A DNA stretch of 64,000 nucleotides from Misgurnus anguillicaudatus (lineage: Eukaryota; Chordata; Actinopteri; Cypriniformes; Cobitidae): contig NC_073354.2 of NCBI RefSeq assembly GCF_027580225.2, positions 10,826,001-10,890,000 on the forward strand. The letters run 5' to 3'. The position numbers were made by a program, and so were the translations under genes. The notes under the pieces are model-generated. The model made no database searches. It worked only from the letters and a program-made list of their open reading frames with translations, and was not told where the DNA came from. Below are positions 45,958-57,805 of this stretch, piece after piece. Each line of letters opens with the position of its first letter. The stretch's first letter is position 1.

Positions 45958-47170
45958 ATTAAAGGATTAGTCCATTTTCTTAAAAAAATTTCAGATAATT
46001 TACTCACCACCATGTCATCCAAAATGTATCGTCTTTGTTCAGTCGAGAAGAAATTATGTTTTTTGAGGAAAACATTCCAGGATTTTTCTAATTTTAATGG
46101 ACGTTAATAGACCCCAACACTTAACAGTTTAAATGCAGTTTAATATAGCAGTTTCAATGCAGCTTCAAAAGACTCTAAACAATCCCAAAGTGGCGTAAGG
46201 CCGGTGATACACTGGCTGCATGGCGTGAGCGTGGCGTTTCTGTTGCGTGTCAGTTGCGAGGCGGCTGCGTCGCGTTTTCTGTGACTTTACACATTAGAAC
46301 CGTGTCTGACGCGGATTGATGGCAAAATGGACTATGTTTGACAGGTGCATATTTGAAAATCGATCATTATTTATTTATGTATATTTTAAATTACATGTAT
46401 ATCTGAATGTATGTCAACCTATAGACTTTCAAACATCAAAATGTAATTCATTTAAATGTATTTGTGTATTAAATGACATATAAACATATTTTCCTATTCT
46501 ATTTTGCCTGGAAACGCTTCCAACACGCTTGCGTCTCGCGTGAAAAATAGGCGTTGGTTCTATTTCTAGCACGCACGCGTTTTCTGCGCGGCTCGAGCAG
46601 GCAGTCTGCAAGCTTTAACCTGTTGGGAGCCGAGTTAAAAACGGACACGCCACGCAGCTGAGACGCTTACGCCACGCATCAAGTGTGTCACTGGCCTAAG
46701 GGTCTTATCTAGCGAAACGATTGTCATTTTTTACAAGAAAAATAAAAAATATGCACTTTTAAACCACAACTTCTCTTCTAACTGCGGCTGTGTGACGAGC
46801 CACCACGACCTCACGTAATTCTGTAATGACATGGAAAGGTCTGGTGTTACATATATGAAACGCATTGCAGACCATTTTAAACAATAAACTGACACAAAGA
46901 CAATCATTTGTATAATTCCTCATACAATAACGTTGGAACGGTCCTCTTTCTCCACACTTGTAAACACTTGTAAAAGGTATAGTTTCGATATGTCATCTGT
47001 AACCTCTTGACGTGATGATGTATTGCGTGAGGCCACACTGGCGTGTCACAGGACTGGAGGAAGACGAAAAGTTGTGGTTTAAAAGTGCATATTTTTTATT
47101 TTTCTTGCCAAAAATGACAATTGTTTCACTAGATAAGACCCTTATGCTTCGTTTGAGATCCTAGCTCCTT
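45958..47170. mobile_element. Family F fold-back copy, split by a MITE, right arm lost
   Basis: 45958-46198 matches the left arm of 6112-7010, and 46700-47170 matches its centre and part of the second arm (GACCCTTATGCTTCGTTTGAG). The terminal half of the right arm is missing. Confidence 0.7.
46199..46696. mobile_element. 498-bp MITE GGCCGGTGATACAC with TAA target duplication
   Basis: Ends GGCCGGTGATACAC and GTGTGTCACTGGCC, flanked by TAA on both sides (46196-46198, 46697-46699). The intact copy at about 6750-6770 shows the uninterrupted ATAAGGGTC site. Arms hold GCGTGGCG and CGCCACGC words. A TAA duplication fits the Harbinger group. Confidence 0.8.
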
Positions 47171-47224
47171 GAAACAAAAACTGGTCTCTCTTGCACCTCA
47201 CAGGGTATGTGTACAGGTACAATG

Positions 47225-48424
47225 TAGGGGTGGAACAATACATGTATTCGTTTCGAACCGAATCGGTACGGGGGTCACGGTTCGGTGCATGAATTTAAAC
47301 GGAGAATACACGGTATGAAAATAAAAAAAAACTTGCGTGCAAAATAATTAATGTAATGCGGAACTACTGTTAGATACGCGGGTTCTTTATGGACAGCTAA
47401 TCTGTTGCCCCGCTTTAGCTCTGAAGCTCTGATTGGCGCCGATGCAGCCGAGCTCCGCCTATGTATGCGCTCTATCAGAGACCATCTACATTCTGGCACT
47501 CTGCAGTTTTTTGTCAGGTTCACGGTCCAGTGAGTGAAATAGCAGCGACAGCGAGTATGGCAAATGGTGGTGAGGATCCGCCGGCCCCTTTAAGATCGCA
47601 AGTTTGGCAAAACTTCAGTTTTCCAGTCAGTTACAGTAGTACAGGCGAGAGAGTGGTGGAAAAGACGAGGACTTTGCATCGGCGTTGTTCAGCAGTTGTT
47701 AGGTATGTGAGTGGAAATACATCTAATCAGGGCTCTCAAGTCTCACGCATTCACCTTGACAAACACGCATTTCAGTCAGTTCAAATGCCACACTTTGTAT
47801 TTCTCACGCTGAGAAGTAGGAGATAAATTGTCCTGCTATATACAACAGGCATACGCAGGGCAGTTCTGTCGAGTTCAGCTGCTTTCAGTTTTTTAAGCGT
47901 GCTCAACTTTACGCAGCGCCATCAGCGTCAGAGTACCGCGAGAAATCTTGCGGAGGAGGCTGATTTCAAATCGCTCTCGCGTTACTCTGACGTCATCCAC
48001 TTGTCGTTTCTTGCAGCGCCTCGTGAAGTTGGTCACACCTATTAATTCATCCAACAAGCCTAATTTTTTTTGTTCTTTAGTACATTAATATGAAATATGC
48101 TAAAATGTCATTTAAAAATGTATTTAGGTAACACTTGTAATACATTTGAACCCCTATTTGTATGAAAGATGAGTACAAGATTACTTAAAGTGGTATATAT
48201 TTTTGAAATACGAGATAGTATGTTAAATGCATTTCAGTTCATATTCATGACATCTCAAAATAACACTGATAAGGACACCTATGTTTTTAAGATTAGCTTA
48301 AAAAAAATGCCTTCTTCATTTTTGTTTTGCTTTTTTCCTCCATTGTACCGAAAGTGAATCGAACCGTGAAGCCTGAACCGAGGTACGAACCGAACCGGGA
48401 CTTGTGTGTACCGTTCCACCCCTA
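47225..48424. mobile_element. 1.2-kb hAT element with perfect 8-bp target duplication
   Basis: Ends TAGGGGTGGAAC and GTTCCACCCCTA are perfect, flanked by GTACAATG at 47217-47224 and 48425-48432. Inner arms hold GAACCGAATCGGTACG-type words. A BED-finger-like exon remains (47557-47730); the catalytic region is absent, so it is non-autonomous. Confidence 0.9.
47557..47826 (+). pseudogene. BED zinc-finger exon of a hAT transposase, degenerate
   Basis: From the ATG at 47557 the frame reads MANGG, then SQVWQNFSF (the BED-finger start), then GERVVEK, then HRRCSAVVRY, then SGNTSN. The layout (W and F early, then a C-x2-C knuckle, then GNTSN before a histidine pair) is that of ZBED-type proteins. The first knuckle cysteine appears replaced (TLHRRC), so zinc binding is probably lost. 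It has a longer in-frame extension upstream to 47461. Confidence 0.6.
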
Positions 48425-48921
48425 GTACAATGTCAACTTTTTTGTATTCTTGTTGGTTACACTGTGCCTACACCATACGTAAGCAATGCAATGCCACAAA
48501 AGACAATAGAATCAGTTATATCAGTGATGCTGTGTCCATTCTGTATGCGACACAGTGTAATGGTCTCTACTGTGTCAACATGGTGTTAGGCTTATAGTTT
48601 TAGTCCAAATGTAAGCACACAGTTCCACTTTTTGGGTCAGTTTATAAGGACTTAAGTGGATTTTAGTTGTCTGAGAACATTGTTCATGTGAACTCAGGTT
48701 TTGTCCTCTGTAGATATTTTGGATGTTATTTTTGGTCCAAGTGGGTGAAAGAATTGTACCAAAAATGTAACAATTTTCCATGCTGATGTTCTCAACCAAG
48801 CATAACCACAAGGGAACATATGTCATTACTCTATGCCAGGGGTCTCCAACGTGGTGCTTGCGGGCACCAGGTAGCCCGCACAGAGTCTGTGAGGTGCCCG
48901 CCAAAGCACATTCTATTAATA

Positions 48922-49908
48922 CTCACCTAAAGGATTATTAGGAACACCATACTAATACTGTGTTTGACCCCCTTTCGCCTACAGAACTGCCATAATTCTA
49001 CGTGGCATTGATTCAACAAGGTGCTGAAAGCATTCTTCAAAAATGTTGGCCCATATTGATAGGATAGCATCTTGCAGTTGATATTTGTGGGATGCACATC
49101 CAGGGCACGAAGCTCCCGTTCCACCACATCCCAAAGATGCTCTATTGGGTTGAGATCTGGTGACTGTGGGGGCCATTTTAGTACAGTGAACTCAATGTCA
49201 TGTTCAAGAAACCAGTTTGAAATGATTCAAGGTTTGTGACATGATGCATTATCCTGCTGGAAGTAGCCATCAGAAGATGAGTACATGGTGGTCATAAAGA
49301 GATGGACATGGTCAGAAACAATGCTCAGGTAGGCCATGGCATTTAAACGATGCCCAATTGGCACTAAGGGGCCTAAAGTGTGCCAAGAAAACATCCCCCA
49401 CACCATTACACCACCACCAGCCTGCACAGTGGTAACAAGGCATGATAGATCCATGTTCTCATTCTGTTTACGCCAAATTCTGACTCAACCATCTGAATGT
49501 CTCAACAGAAATCGAGACTCATCAAACCAGGCAACATTTTTTCCAGTCTTCAACCGTCCAATTTTGGTGAGCTTGTGCAAATTGTAGCCTCTTTTTCCTA
49601 TTTGTACTGGAGATGAGTGGTACCAGTTGGGGTCTTCTGCTGTTGTAGCCTCAAGGTTGTGCGTGTTGTGGCTTCACAAATGCTTTGCTGCATACCTCGG
49701 TTGTAACGAGTGGTTATTTCAGTCAAATTTGCTCAAAATTGCTTAAATCATTTTTATTTCCCATTCTGACATTCAGTTTGGAGTTCCGAATATTGTCTTG
49801 ACCAGGACCACACCCCTAAATGCATTGAAGCAACTGCCATGTGATTGGTTGATTAGATAATTGCATTGAGAAATTGAACAGGTGTTCCTAATAATCCTTT
49901 AGGTGAAT
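48922..49908 (-). mobile_element. Tc1/mariner element, internally deleted
   Basis: Inverted ends TCACCTAAAGGATTATTAGG and CCTAATAATCCTTTAGGTGA about 985 bp apart. The interior encodes a broken Tc1-like transposase on the minus strand. It is inserted in a hAT MITE, so it is the younger of the two. Confidence 0.9.
48960..49765 (-). pseudogene. Tc1-like transposase, broken
   Basis: On the minus strand, separate frames carry pieces in the expected order: VTTVQAGGGVMVWGMFSWHT, then GYFQQDNASCHKP (the second catalytic Asp), and in another frame VERELRALDVHP near the C-terminus. The N-terminal helix-turn-helix region is largely deleted: the sequence jumps from the first arm to the middle near 49735. 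Stops and frameshifts separate the pieces, including between the D and E motifs. No active protein is possible. Confidence 0.85.
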
Positions 49909-50136
49909 GTAAATTGTGATATTTATTTATTTATTACATATTTTTAATATAAACTTGGCTTGGTTTACGTTATGTTAACATTTTAAACAATACTAAAACA
50001 CATCAACAAGTAAAATAAAATAAAATAAACAAGTAAATCAAAAAAGTTTTGAGTAGACTATCAAAAAGTGGCCCTCCAGATTGTTTTATCCATTTTGGTA
50101 GCCCTTGCTCACAAAAAGCTTGTAGACCCCTGATAT

Positions 50137-50827
50137 ATGCTTTTCTAACTGTATTGATGCAATAGCTGTTAGTCTTCTCAGATTCCGCCTCAAAACAAAA
50201 ATTGCAATATGCAGCCCACTTGTATTCCGATCTGAACAACCAATTCAAGAAAATGGCTGTGTAATAGGAGGTTCGGTAGCCATCACTACTGCTTCTTTAA
50301 TAACCGAGCCGAGCTCTCTCAAACATGCAAGCTTTCATTCTTGTTCTCGATTGACGGGCTGTATGTAGTTACCAAGGTAACGTATAAGTGCCAGTCATGC
50401 AGTTGGCCCATAGAGGAAGTCAGAGGTGATGAGGGCTATCAAAAGCGTCTTGTCTGTCTGCCACAGTGATGGCTCAGACTAGATACCGACAGCTAGAATG
50501 ACAGAAAGCGCTTTCATACTGATCTCAGGACGCCTTTGTTTCACGATTGTCATTTAATCTTTTTAAAATTTAATCTGTTGGATTAAGAATAAACGTTGTG
50601 CAAATGTAAAATATTCACAAACAATTCTTTGAAACTATTAACTGAAATGCTGACGCAGAATAAGAATAGTTCTCTCAATAAAATTTGGAGACCTTTTTGA
50701 CATGCACATTAAAATCATCTAGGCTAAAGTCTGTGTAAATTAGTCGTTTGTGGGTTTTTTTTTTTCTTCAATTTTTGATTCAACAATTACAAAAACAAGA
50801 CAATTTAGGTAAAACAACTAAAATATA
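50137..50827. other. Unassigned sequence between two elements
   Basis: Nothing recognised except a T-run at 50755-50766. No coding frame. Confidence 0.4.
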
Positions 50828-51803
50828 TGAAGAGTTTGGTTCCAAAACGCAATAAACGCCATTTTTGAAAAAAATGAGTTACTGCCAAAATCAGCATTAT
50901 ATCAGGTCAGTAGTTAAAAGTAAATTCTTAATTTTACGCAAAATCCAATATCCGCCGTGTTATTCTGTCATCTTTTCTCCCTTTTTTCCCAAAATGCGAT
51001 AAACGCCACTCCCCCTTTTTTACAGAACGCAATAAATCCCACAGCGCACCATTCACGCAATGTAAACAAACATGGCGGCGCGCTGAGTACATGGAGTCCT
51101 AGTTTTCCTCATCTACTTTGTACTTTGTGATCTACAAACAAAACAAAATAATACTTTAATTGCATTCATAAACCTGTGATGGTTTTCTGTGATGGGAAAG
51201 AAACGTAAGCCATCAACATCTAATAATATCCCTGAAAGGCACTCGGGAGACGGGTGCTTGTTCTCCCGACAGCATCAAGCTTCTCGTGCTAACACATTGA
51301 CCCCAGAGGATCTTATGAAAAACTTTCCATAATTTTACTCAAAGTCAACGAAAATCGAGCAGGACCAAAAACATTTTACAGCTGATCGCTGTGAAAGACG
51401 TTAAGCGAAGACGTCAAGTAACCGCAATGACAGGGTTCTTAATATGACAAAGTAAGTGTTTTGATTAATAACATTAATGTTTATATTTTTAATTAGTGTG
51501 TACAACTAGTCAACTAAATGAATATAACATAGCAAAGATGAATGCACATTTATATAGGCTATTGATTCAATAGATTTATAGCATTTTGAATAAAAACTGA
51601 AAAAATAATCAGTTTTTATAATAAATCTTTGAAAATCAAGTTATGGATTTGAATTTTTTATGTTTTTATAACCTAAAGATGCTGTGTGAAAGTTTGTAAC
51701 AGAAAATAGTTGTTTTCATCTTGTCACTTTCTTGGTATAGAAAACACGTTTTTACCAAAATTTGTCAAAATGGATTTATTGCGTTTTGGAACCAAACTCT
51801 TCA
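50828..51803. mobile_element. Family C element, complete and uninterrupted
   Basis: Ends TGAAGAGTTTGGTTCCAAAACG and its inverse; 976 bp. It serves as the empty-site reference for the 24899-25092 insertion. Non-coding. Confidence 0.85.
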
Positions 51804-51846
51804 TATATTGCTTGATGCTGGACTGATGTGGTTGTAAGGCACTTAT

Positions 51847-53518
51847 AAGCCGAAGGTATACTAGTGATGTATGCTTGCCGTCTGCATGACGTCCTTTTTT
51901 TTAATCATCAGGAGGGTCCGCGCGAACCATCCGCATGCGGCCCAAAGTTTTAGACCACATGTACAACAGCGCATGCGCAAGAAGGTATTAAGACACTCCA
52001 CTACAAACAATTACACAAAGCCAAAAGACAGCATTTGCACACACACTATCATTTTTCTTCATTTATTTTCACTTCTTCCAAGAACAGAAAGCTGGGGAGT
52101 ATTTTTGTCACCATAGTGTTTGATTCATGTTCTTTGTTTTCTTGTTGTTTGTTCTAAACTTTGTTTGCGATTGTGGATCGGCTACAATTCTTCACCTATC
52201 CTAAATGTTTTAATGTACTGTAAATGTCGCAAGTCGGTGCTGCCCTGACTGCCTGGTAAGAGTAATCATTTGAAATAATTTGAATTGCGTACTAGCCGTG
52301 GTGAGTATTCTTTAAAGTCTGCACGGACGCATGCACGGCCCGGGTATACTTTTTTTCCGCGTCCGCGTCCGGCTCGCGCGCGCACGTGTCCGCGCAGCTT
52401 TCCGAGTATAGTCTCCGCGGCTACACGCGGATGGCCGCGTTCGACACTATACGCAATACAAATGATTTCTTATTCAAATTATTAGTCTAACAGGCTGTCA
52501 GTGCAGCACTGATTTGGCGACATTTACAGTACATTAAAACATTAGGATAGGTGAAGAAAAGTATCTGATCCACCATTGCAAACACAGTTTAGAACAAACA
52601 ACAAGACAACAAAGAACAGGAATCAAACAAACATGCTCCACAGCTTTCTGTTCTTGTAAGAAGCAAAAGTTAAAGAAGAAAAACGATAGTGTGTGCGCAA
52701 ATGCTGTCTATTTCCTTTGTATAATTGTTTATAGTGGAGTGTCCTGTCTAAATATTTACACGCGCATGCGCTGTCGTACGCGGACTGTACGCGCACTGTC
52801 CGCGCGGTCTCAAATTTTGGGCTGCACGCGGACGGTCCGCGCGGCTGGCCGCGGACCCTCCTGATGACGAAAATGACGTCATGCGGACGGCGCGCATACG
52901 CGGACGTCCCTAGTATACTTTCGGCTTAAAGGCCCGGGTATACTTTTTTTCCGCGTCCGGCTCGCGCGCGCACGCGTCCGCGCAGCTTTCCGAGTATAGT
53001 CCCCCGCGGCTACACGCGGATGGCCGCGTTCGACACTATACGCAATTCAAATGATTTCTTATTCAAATTATTAGTCTAACAGGCTGTCAGGGCATCACTG
53101 ATTTGGCGACATTTACAGTACATTAAAACATTAGGATAGGTGAAGAAAAGTAACTGATCCACCATTGCAAACACAGTTTAGAACAAACAATAAGACAACA
53201 AAGAACAGGAATCAAACAAACATGCTCCAGGGCTTTCTGTTCTTGGAAGAAGTAAAAGTTATTGAAGAAAAACGACAGTGTGTGTGCAAATGCTGTCTAT
53301 TTCCTTTGTATAATTGTTTACAGTGGAGTGCCCTGTCTAAATATGTTCACGCGCATGCGCTGTCGTACGCGGACTGTACGCGCACTGTCCGCGCGGTCTC
53401 AAATTTTGGGCTGCACGCGGACGGTCCGCGCGGCCGGCCGCGGACCCTCTTGATGACGAAAATGACGTCATGCGGACGGCGCGCATACGCGGACGTCCCT
53501 AGTATACTTTCGGCTTAA
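51847..53518. repeat. Three copies of a CpG-dense MITE (one inverted, two in tandem)
   Basis: Copies at 52338-52928 and 52929-53518 are direct repeats of about 590 bp and look about 95% alike. A more diverged copy lies inverted at 51847-52300. Ends are GGCCCGGGTATACTTTTTTTCC and AGTATACTTTCGGCTTA. GCGCGCG-type words make them the most CpG-rich sequence in the window. The 117-codon frame at 53165-53518 is repeat-derived. Confidence 0.85.
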
Positions 53519-53611
53519 TGCACGCGCGAGCCGGACGCGCAAGCTGAAAAAAGTGTCTACTAGCCATATAGGAGGCACCACTGCTTTGACACGTGTAACC
53601 TTTTGCAACAC

Positions 53612-54107
53612 TTAGGGTGTTTTCACATATAGTTCATTATAAAAGAACCTAACCCAGTTCACTTAAAGTGAACCAGAAAAGGAACTAGCCGAATGTGACC
53701 TCAGTCCTTGTGGTGTTCACAATATAGTGGACTCAAAAGAGGACCCAGTTCTTTTTTTTTGTCCCCTTCAGAACTGAAGTGACCTCAGACCCTTTCTTGT
53801 TCACATCGCAACTTCATAAGAACTCGAACCCCAGCTTCCTGTGCAGCAGATTATTTTGATACAATATCAAAACCACACGCGAAGCATACTGGGACCTCAT
53901 TGATTTCACATCTCAAAAATAAATCGATCCACAAAAGAACCCAAAAGCGAACTATACTTAGACCACCTCCAGACGTGGCCTGAGTTCGGGTCACTTTTGG
54001 GTCCTTTTCGGGGGGGTCTGAGATCACTTGGTTTGTTCACATATACACCCTGAACTGCTCCAAGAGCATTTGGAGGGCTCAAACGAACTAGGTGTGTAAA
54101 CACCCTT
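53612..54107. mobile_element. MITE TAGGGTGTTTTCAC, about 0.5 kb
   Basis: Left TAGGGTGTTTTCACATATAGTT and right TAGGTGTGTAAACACCCTTA form the inverted ends. The interior has GAACCCAG/CTGGGTTC-type words; non-coding. Confidence 0.75.
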
Positions 54108-54857
54108 ACTTAATAAAAAGGTTAAATAAATGCATGTTTTTAAAGTCACTGAGTAATCATGTTAAATAATCATGATTATAATTTTGCCCATAATTGAGCA
54201 GCCCTATTCAGGCTTCAAAAATAGCTGATTACTGATACAGTACTTTGCACACACACACTGCATTATAAACTAAACAGTCCATAGACACGCATTGTTCAGC
54301 CCTTGTGTTCATTCATAGGCCTTCTTCATTTGATATACAAGTCAGCGTCTGCCAAATTCATAAATGTTAAAGTAATTATTTCGCAACAGATATGAGTCAA
54401 CAAATACACAGACTGACTATTGCTGGAACCCGAGGTCCTGTTATGAAATGTTATAAGCATTACATAGAGATTTACGTCCGGCCCTAATATCATGATTTGA
54501 TTGTGCATGTGAGTCATTTGTTTGTTCATTCAGGAGAGCGCTTGAAATGGTATGTGTGTGTGTGCGATTTATCTCTAACCTTTCATCTATGTTAGTCACC
54601 TTGTATGGTCAGCTTGTGTGTGTGAGGAGCTCATATTCATGATCCTTGTTTGGTTATGTGTGAGATTTTGGCTCTATGATGCGAGTTTGAAACACTCTGA
54701 TTTTCAAGGGTGTGCATGTGTGTTTGTGTGTGTGCGTATTCGTGAGTGTGTTTGAGATTAAAAAGACTGTAAAGTGGTTGTGATGTTGGAGGCCGTCAAC
54801 TGAAGAGGGTGATTGTATGCAGATGTTGCATGACACCTTGTTAGATGCCAACATTGT

Positions 54858-54860
<3 letters not shown>

Positions 54861-54925
<65 letters not shown>
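54861..54925. repeat. (TG)n microsatellite, about 32 units
   Basis: Uninterrupted TG run; TG-rich sequence also at 54548-54565 and 54715-54740. Confidence 0.98.
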
Positions 54926-54927
<2 letters not shown>

Positions 54928-54971
54928 GCCACACCAGCTTTAAGGAATGTGGTTGTGCTGAGCTTTATCTT

Positions 54972-55269
54972 AAAGGGTACATTTCACAAGACTTTTTTAA
55001 GATTTGAAATAAATCTTTGGTGTCCCCAGAGTACATATGTGAAGTTTAAGCTCAAAACATCATATAGAAAATGTTAAAATTGACACTTTGTAGGTGTGAG
55101 CAAAAATGTGCTGTTTTTTGGTGTGTCCTTTTTAATGCAAATGAGCTGATCTATGCACTAAATGGCAGTGTCATGGTTGGATGAAGTGCAGATTAAGGGG
55201 CGGTATTATCCCCTTCTGACATCACAAGGGGCGCCAAATTTCAATGAGCAATTTTTTCACATGCTTGCA
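54972..55269 (-). mobile_element. Family A MITE, reverse, truncated
   Basis: Starts AAAGGGTACATTTCACAAGAC and contains CCAGAGTACATATGTGAAG. It breaks off at 55269, where family G sequence begins. Confidence 0.75.
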
Positions 55270-55465
55270 CTTCTCACGCGGCTGTCCAATCACAGTGGAG
55301 AAGGGGCGGGACAAGTATCACAGCAACCAACCGTCTCACAGCTGACGTATCAAAATGCTACCAAAGCGCTTAGCTGAAGAAAGCTGGCACTCAGCTGAAA
55401 AACAGCTGGCATTCGGTGTTGTCCAGGCGTTTTCAGCTGCGTTTAAAAGTTTTGGTGTGCACAAC
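55270..55465. mobile_element. Family G MITE, right part
   Basis: CACGCGGCTGTCCAATCACA and the end TTTTGGTGTGCACAAC match the other copies. Its last bases are the target duplicated by the next hAT. Confidence 0.65.
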
Positions 55466-56374
55466 CATAGATATGTATAAAGGCTAGATCTAAGATGTCT
55501 CGCCCGCGCTGCTGGCATATTGAGTGGAACGTCCGCATTTTGGCGGCCATCTTACCACATGATGCTCGCTCACTCGTACCATTGAGTTTTAATGGTATTG
55601 GTACTTTTAAATGACCATAACTTGCTTAATTTTTTACCGATTTTCAAACGGTTTGGTTTGTTATAAACGTCAAAGATGTACCTATGACACTGCATACTTA
55701 TACTAAAAAATAGAAAAAAATTCATGAAACATGTTAAAGCATCCAGAATTATAGCCACGTTAATAACGTTTGTAAGAAACCAAACCGTTTGAAAATTGGT
55801 AGAAAATTTAGCAAGTTATGGTCATTTAAAAGTACCTGCACCATTAAACTCAATGCTTAGAGTGAGCGAACTGTCTGGGGTAGGATGGCCGCCCGGTGAG
55901 GACGTTAGAGACTCCGCCGTAAGACATCTATGCTGCGTCCGAAACCGCCTACTACATACTGTATAGTACGCGAAAAGCAGTAGGCGAGGCGAGTAGTATG
56001 TCCGAATACATAGTATTCGAAAAACAGTATGCGAAAAGTACCCGGATGACCTACTACTTCCGGTTAGATTTTGCAGTGTGCATACGATGGACGCTTCACT
56101 ATCCCATGATGCCCCGGACGAGGAGTTATCCAACGAAGAAGAAGAGGCACGCGGCTGTTTTCGCGCTGAAATGACACGACATGATGACGAAGTATGTCAC
56201 GTGATGTAACAACATGGCGGATGTAGTACGTCCGAATCTCATTCATACTACCAGGATTCATACTATACAGTGCCTACTGTTTTAACGCCAAGTAAGTAGG
56301 TACTTCATCTAATTCAGTACCTACTATACAGTATGCGGTTTCGGACGCAGCCCCAGCCTTTATACATATCTATG
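55466..56374. mobile_element. hAT-type fold-back element with 8-bp duplication TGCACAAC
   Basis: Ends CATAGATATGTATAAAGGCT and its inverse, flanked by TGCACAAC at 55458-55465 and 56375-56382. Inner arms (about 55570-55665 and 55765-55855) mirror each other (ACCATAACTTGC and inverse). A second element is nested at 55931-56351. Confidence 0.85.
55931..56351. mobile_element. Nested MITE GCTGCGTCCGAAACCGC
   Basis: Left TGCTGCGTCCGAAACCGCC and right GCGGTTTCGGACGCAGC are inverted. Interior words TACTGTATAGTA recur at both sides. Confidence 0.8.
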
Positions 56375-57119
56375 TGCACAACCCCTTAAAGTTGAAGGCT
56401 ATAATGTTTTCCGTTTTGTGGGTTAAGGCAATATAACTAGAGATGGGCACGAACGGTCAGATATTGAATTTGCAATAATAATTCAAAGAGAAAAAATGCT
56501 ATTCAAATGTTTGTTTGTTTGAAAATAAGCTTTTCTTGTTGTTGACATTCCTATTTAAGCCTTCTGTGAAACTGTAAAAATGAAGAATTCATAAAACTTC
56601 AAAAACACAATTTAAGGGTCCCTTTCTTTCTGTATTTTTGAAGCTTTGATTGTGTTTACAGTGCACAATATAACATGTGTTCATGTTTCACGTGTAAAAA
56701 AGCACTATTTTTCACACAATTTACTTATCTGTATAGTGCTGTTTTCACTGTCCTCAAAACAGTCTGATGTTTTCCTTGTTCTATGAAGTCCCTCCTTCAG
56801 AAATACGTATTGAGTTCTGATTGTGTAGTTTGTTTAGTGTGTTGTGATTCGATAGCAGCTTGCTGTTAGCTGGCGACTGACGTATTCCTGTGGGCGGAGT
56901 TTAGTCAAAAAACTGTTCTAGTGACGTCAATAAAGCAGGAAGTAGAGGGCTGTAGTCCAAACTGGCCGTTCGCTGTAGGCTTTGAAAGGGGAATTCTGTT
57001 AAAGAAAATATATCGCCTGACAGTGAACTTTGAGCTTTATCATTTTGCAGGTATTATTTATGCTATTATAACAACATTACACACTAACTAGGGTTTAAAA
57101 AAAGAACACGACCTTTAAT

Positions 57120-57459
57120 TAGGAATGCACCGATACCAATAGTGGTATCGGGTATCGGCCTCGATACCACATTTTTTAAAGTACTCATACTCGTTAAAAG
57201 TCCCCCGATACCTGGGATCGATACCACAGTCTGAGAAATGTCTATGTTTGGGCGGCGTGTAAGGGGTTAATGCCTCTTTTGTTGTCCAAAGAGGCAGGGT
57301 TTGCAACAAACTGGAAAACTAGTCCCTTATTTTTTGGTTAAATTATGTGACTAAAGCTGTTACCTGTAAATTTAAATGACCTGTACTCGGTATCGGTATC
57401 GGCAAGTACTGAAATGCAAGTACTCGTACTCTAAAAAAAGTGGTATCGGTGCATCCCTA
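57120..57459. mobile_element. hAT MITE with GGAATGCACCGATACC ends
   Basis: Ends AGGAATGCACCGATACC and GGTATCGGTGCATCCCT; 340 bp, with GGTATCGG words through both arms. Distinct from but end-related to the 3899-7324 element. Confidence 0.8.
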
Positions 57460-57540
57460 CCTTTGCATCTCTAATTTGTACAATTCCTGGGGAAATCACT
57501 GTAATAAATATGTGAATATTAACTTACGTGTCATCTCCTT

Positions 57541-57805
57541 AAAGGGATAGTTCACCCAAAAATTAAAATTCTGTCATCATTTACTCATTTCCAAGTTGTT
57601 ACAAACCTGTATAAATTTCTTTGCTTTTCTGAACACAAAGGACTTAAAAATAAGCAGAAAACATGAGCTCCGTTGACTTACATAGTAGGAAAAACTGTAT
57701 GGAATCAATGGTGCTCGAAACTGCTCGAAATATCTTCCTTTGTGTTCAGCAAAACAATTTTTATAGGTCTGTAACAATTTTTATTTTTGGATGAACTATC
57801 CCTTT
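57541..57805. mobile_element. MITE AAAGGGATAGTTCACCC, second copy
   Basis: Ends TTAAAGGGATAGTTCACCC and GGATGAACTATCCCTTTAA, with TCTGTCATCATTTACTCA inside. Confidence 0.9.

Larger units (their letters stand above)
48837..50132. mobile_element. hAT MITE CAGGGGTCTCCAAC, split by a Tc1 element
   Basis: Left CAGGGGTCTCCAAC and right TGTAGACCCCTG with GTAGCCC words just inside. Near-matching 8-bp flanks (CTCTATGC/ATATATGC). The Tc1 copy interrupts it. Confidence 0.7.

Noticed and set aside
48837..50132. Active Tc1 transposon
   Set aside because: The transposase is frameshifted and its DNA-binding region is deleted, so it is a fossil.
53165..53518. 117-codon frame with CpG-rich codons
   Set aside because: It lies within the tandem MITE unit, and the same frame is broken in the sister copy.
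54654..54932. Frame with a long His-Thr run, and similar Cys-Val and Thr-His frames at 60.3-60.7 kb
   Set aside because: They are translations of TG/CA microsatellites.
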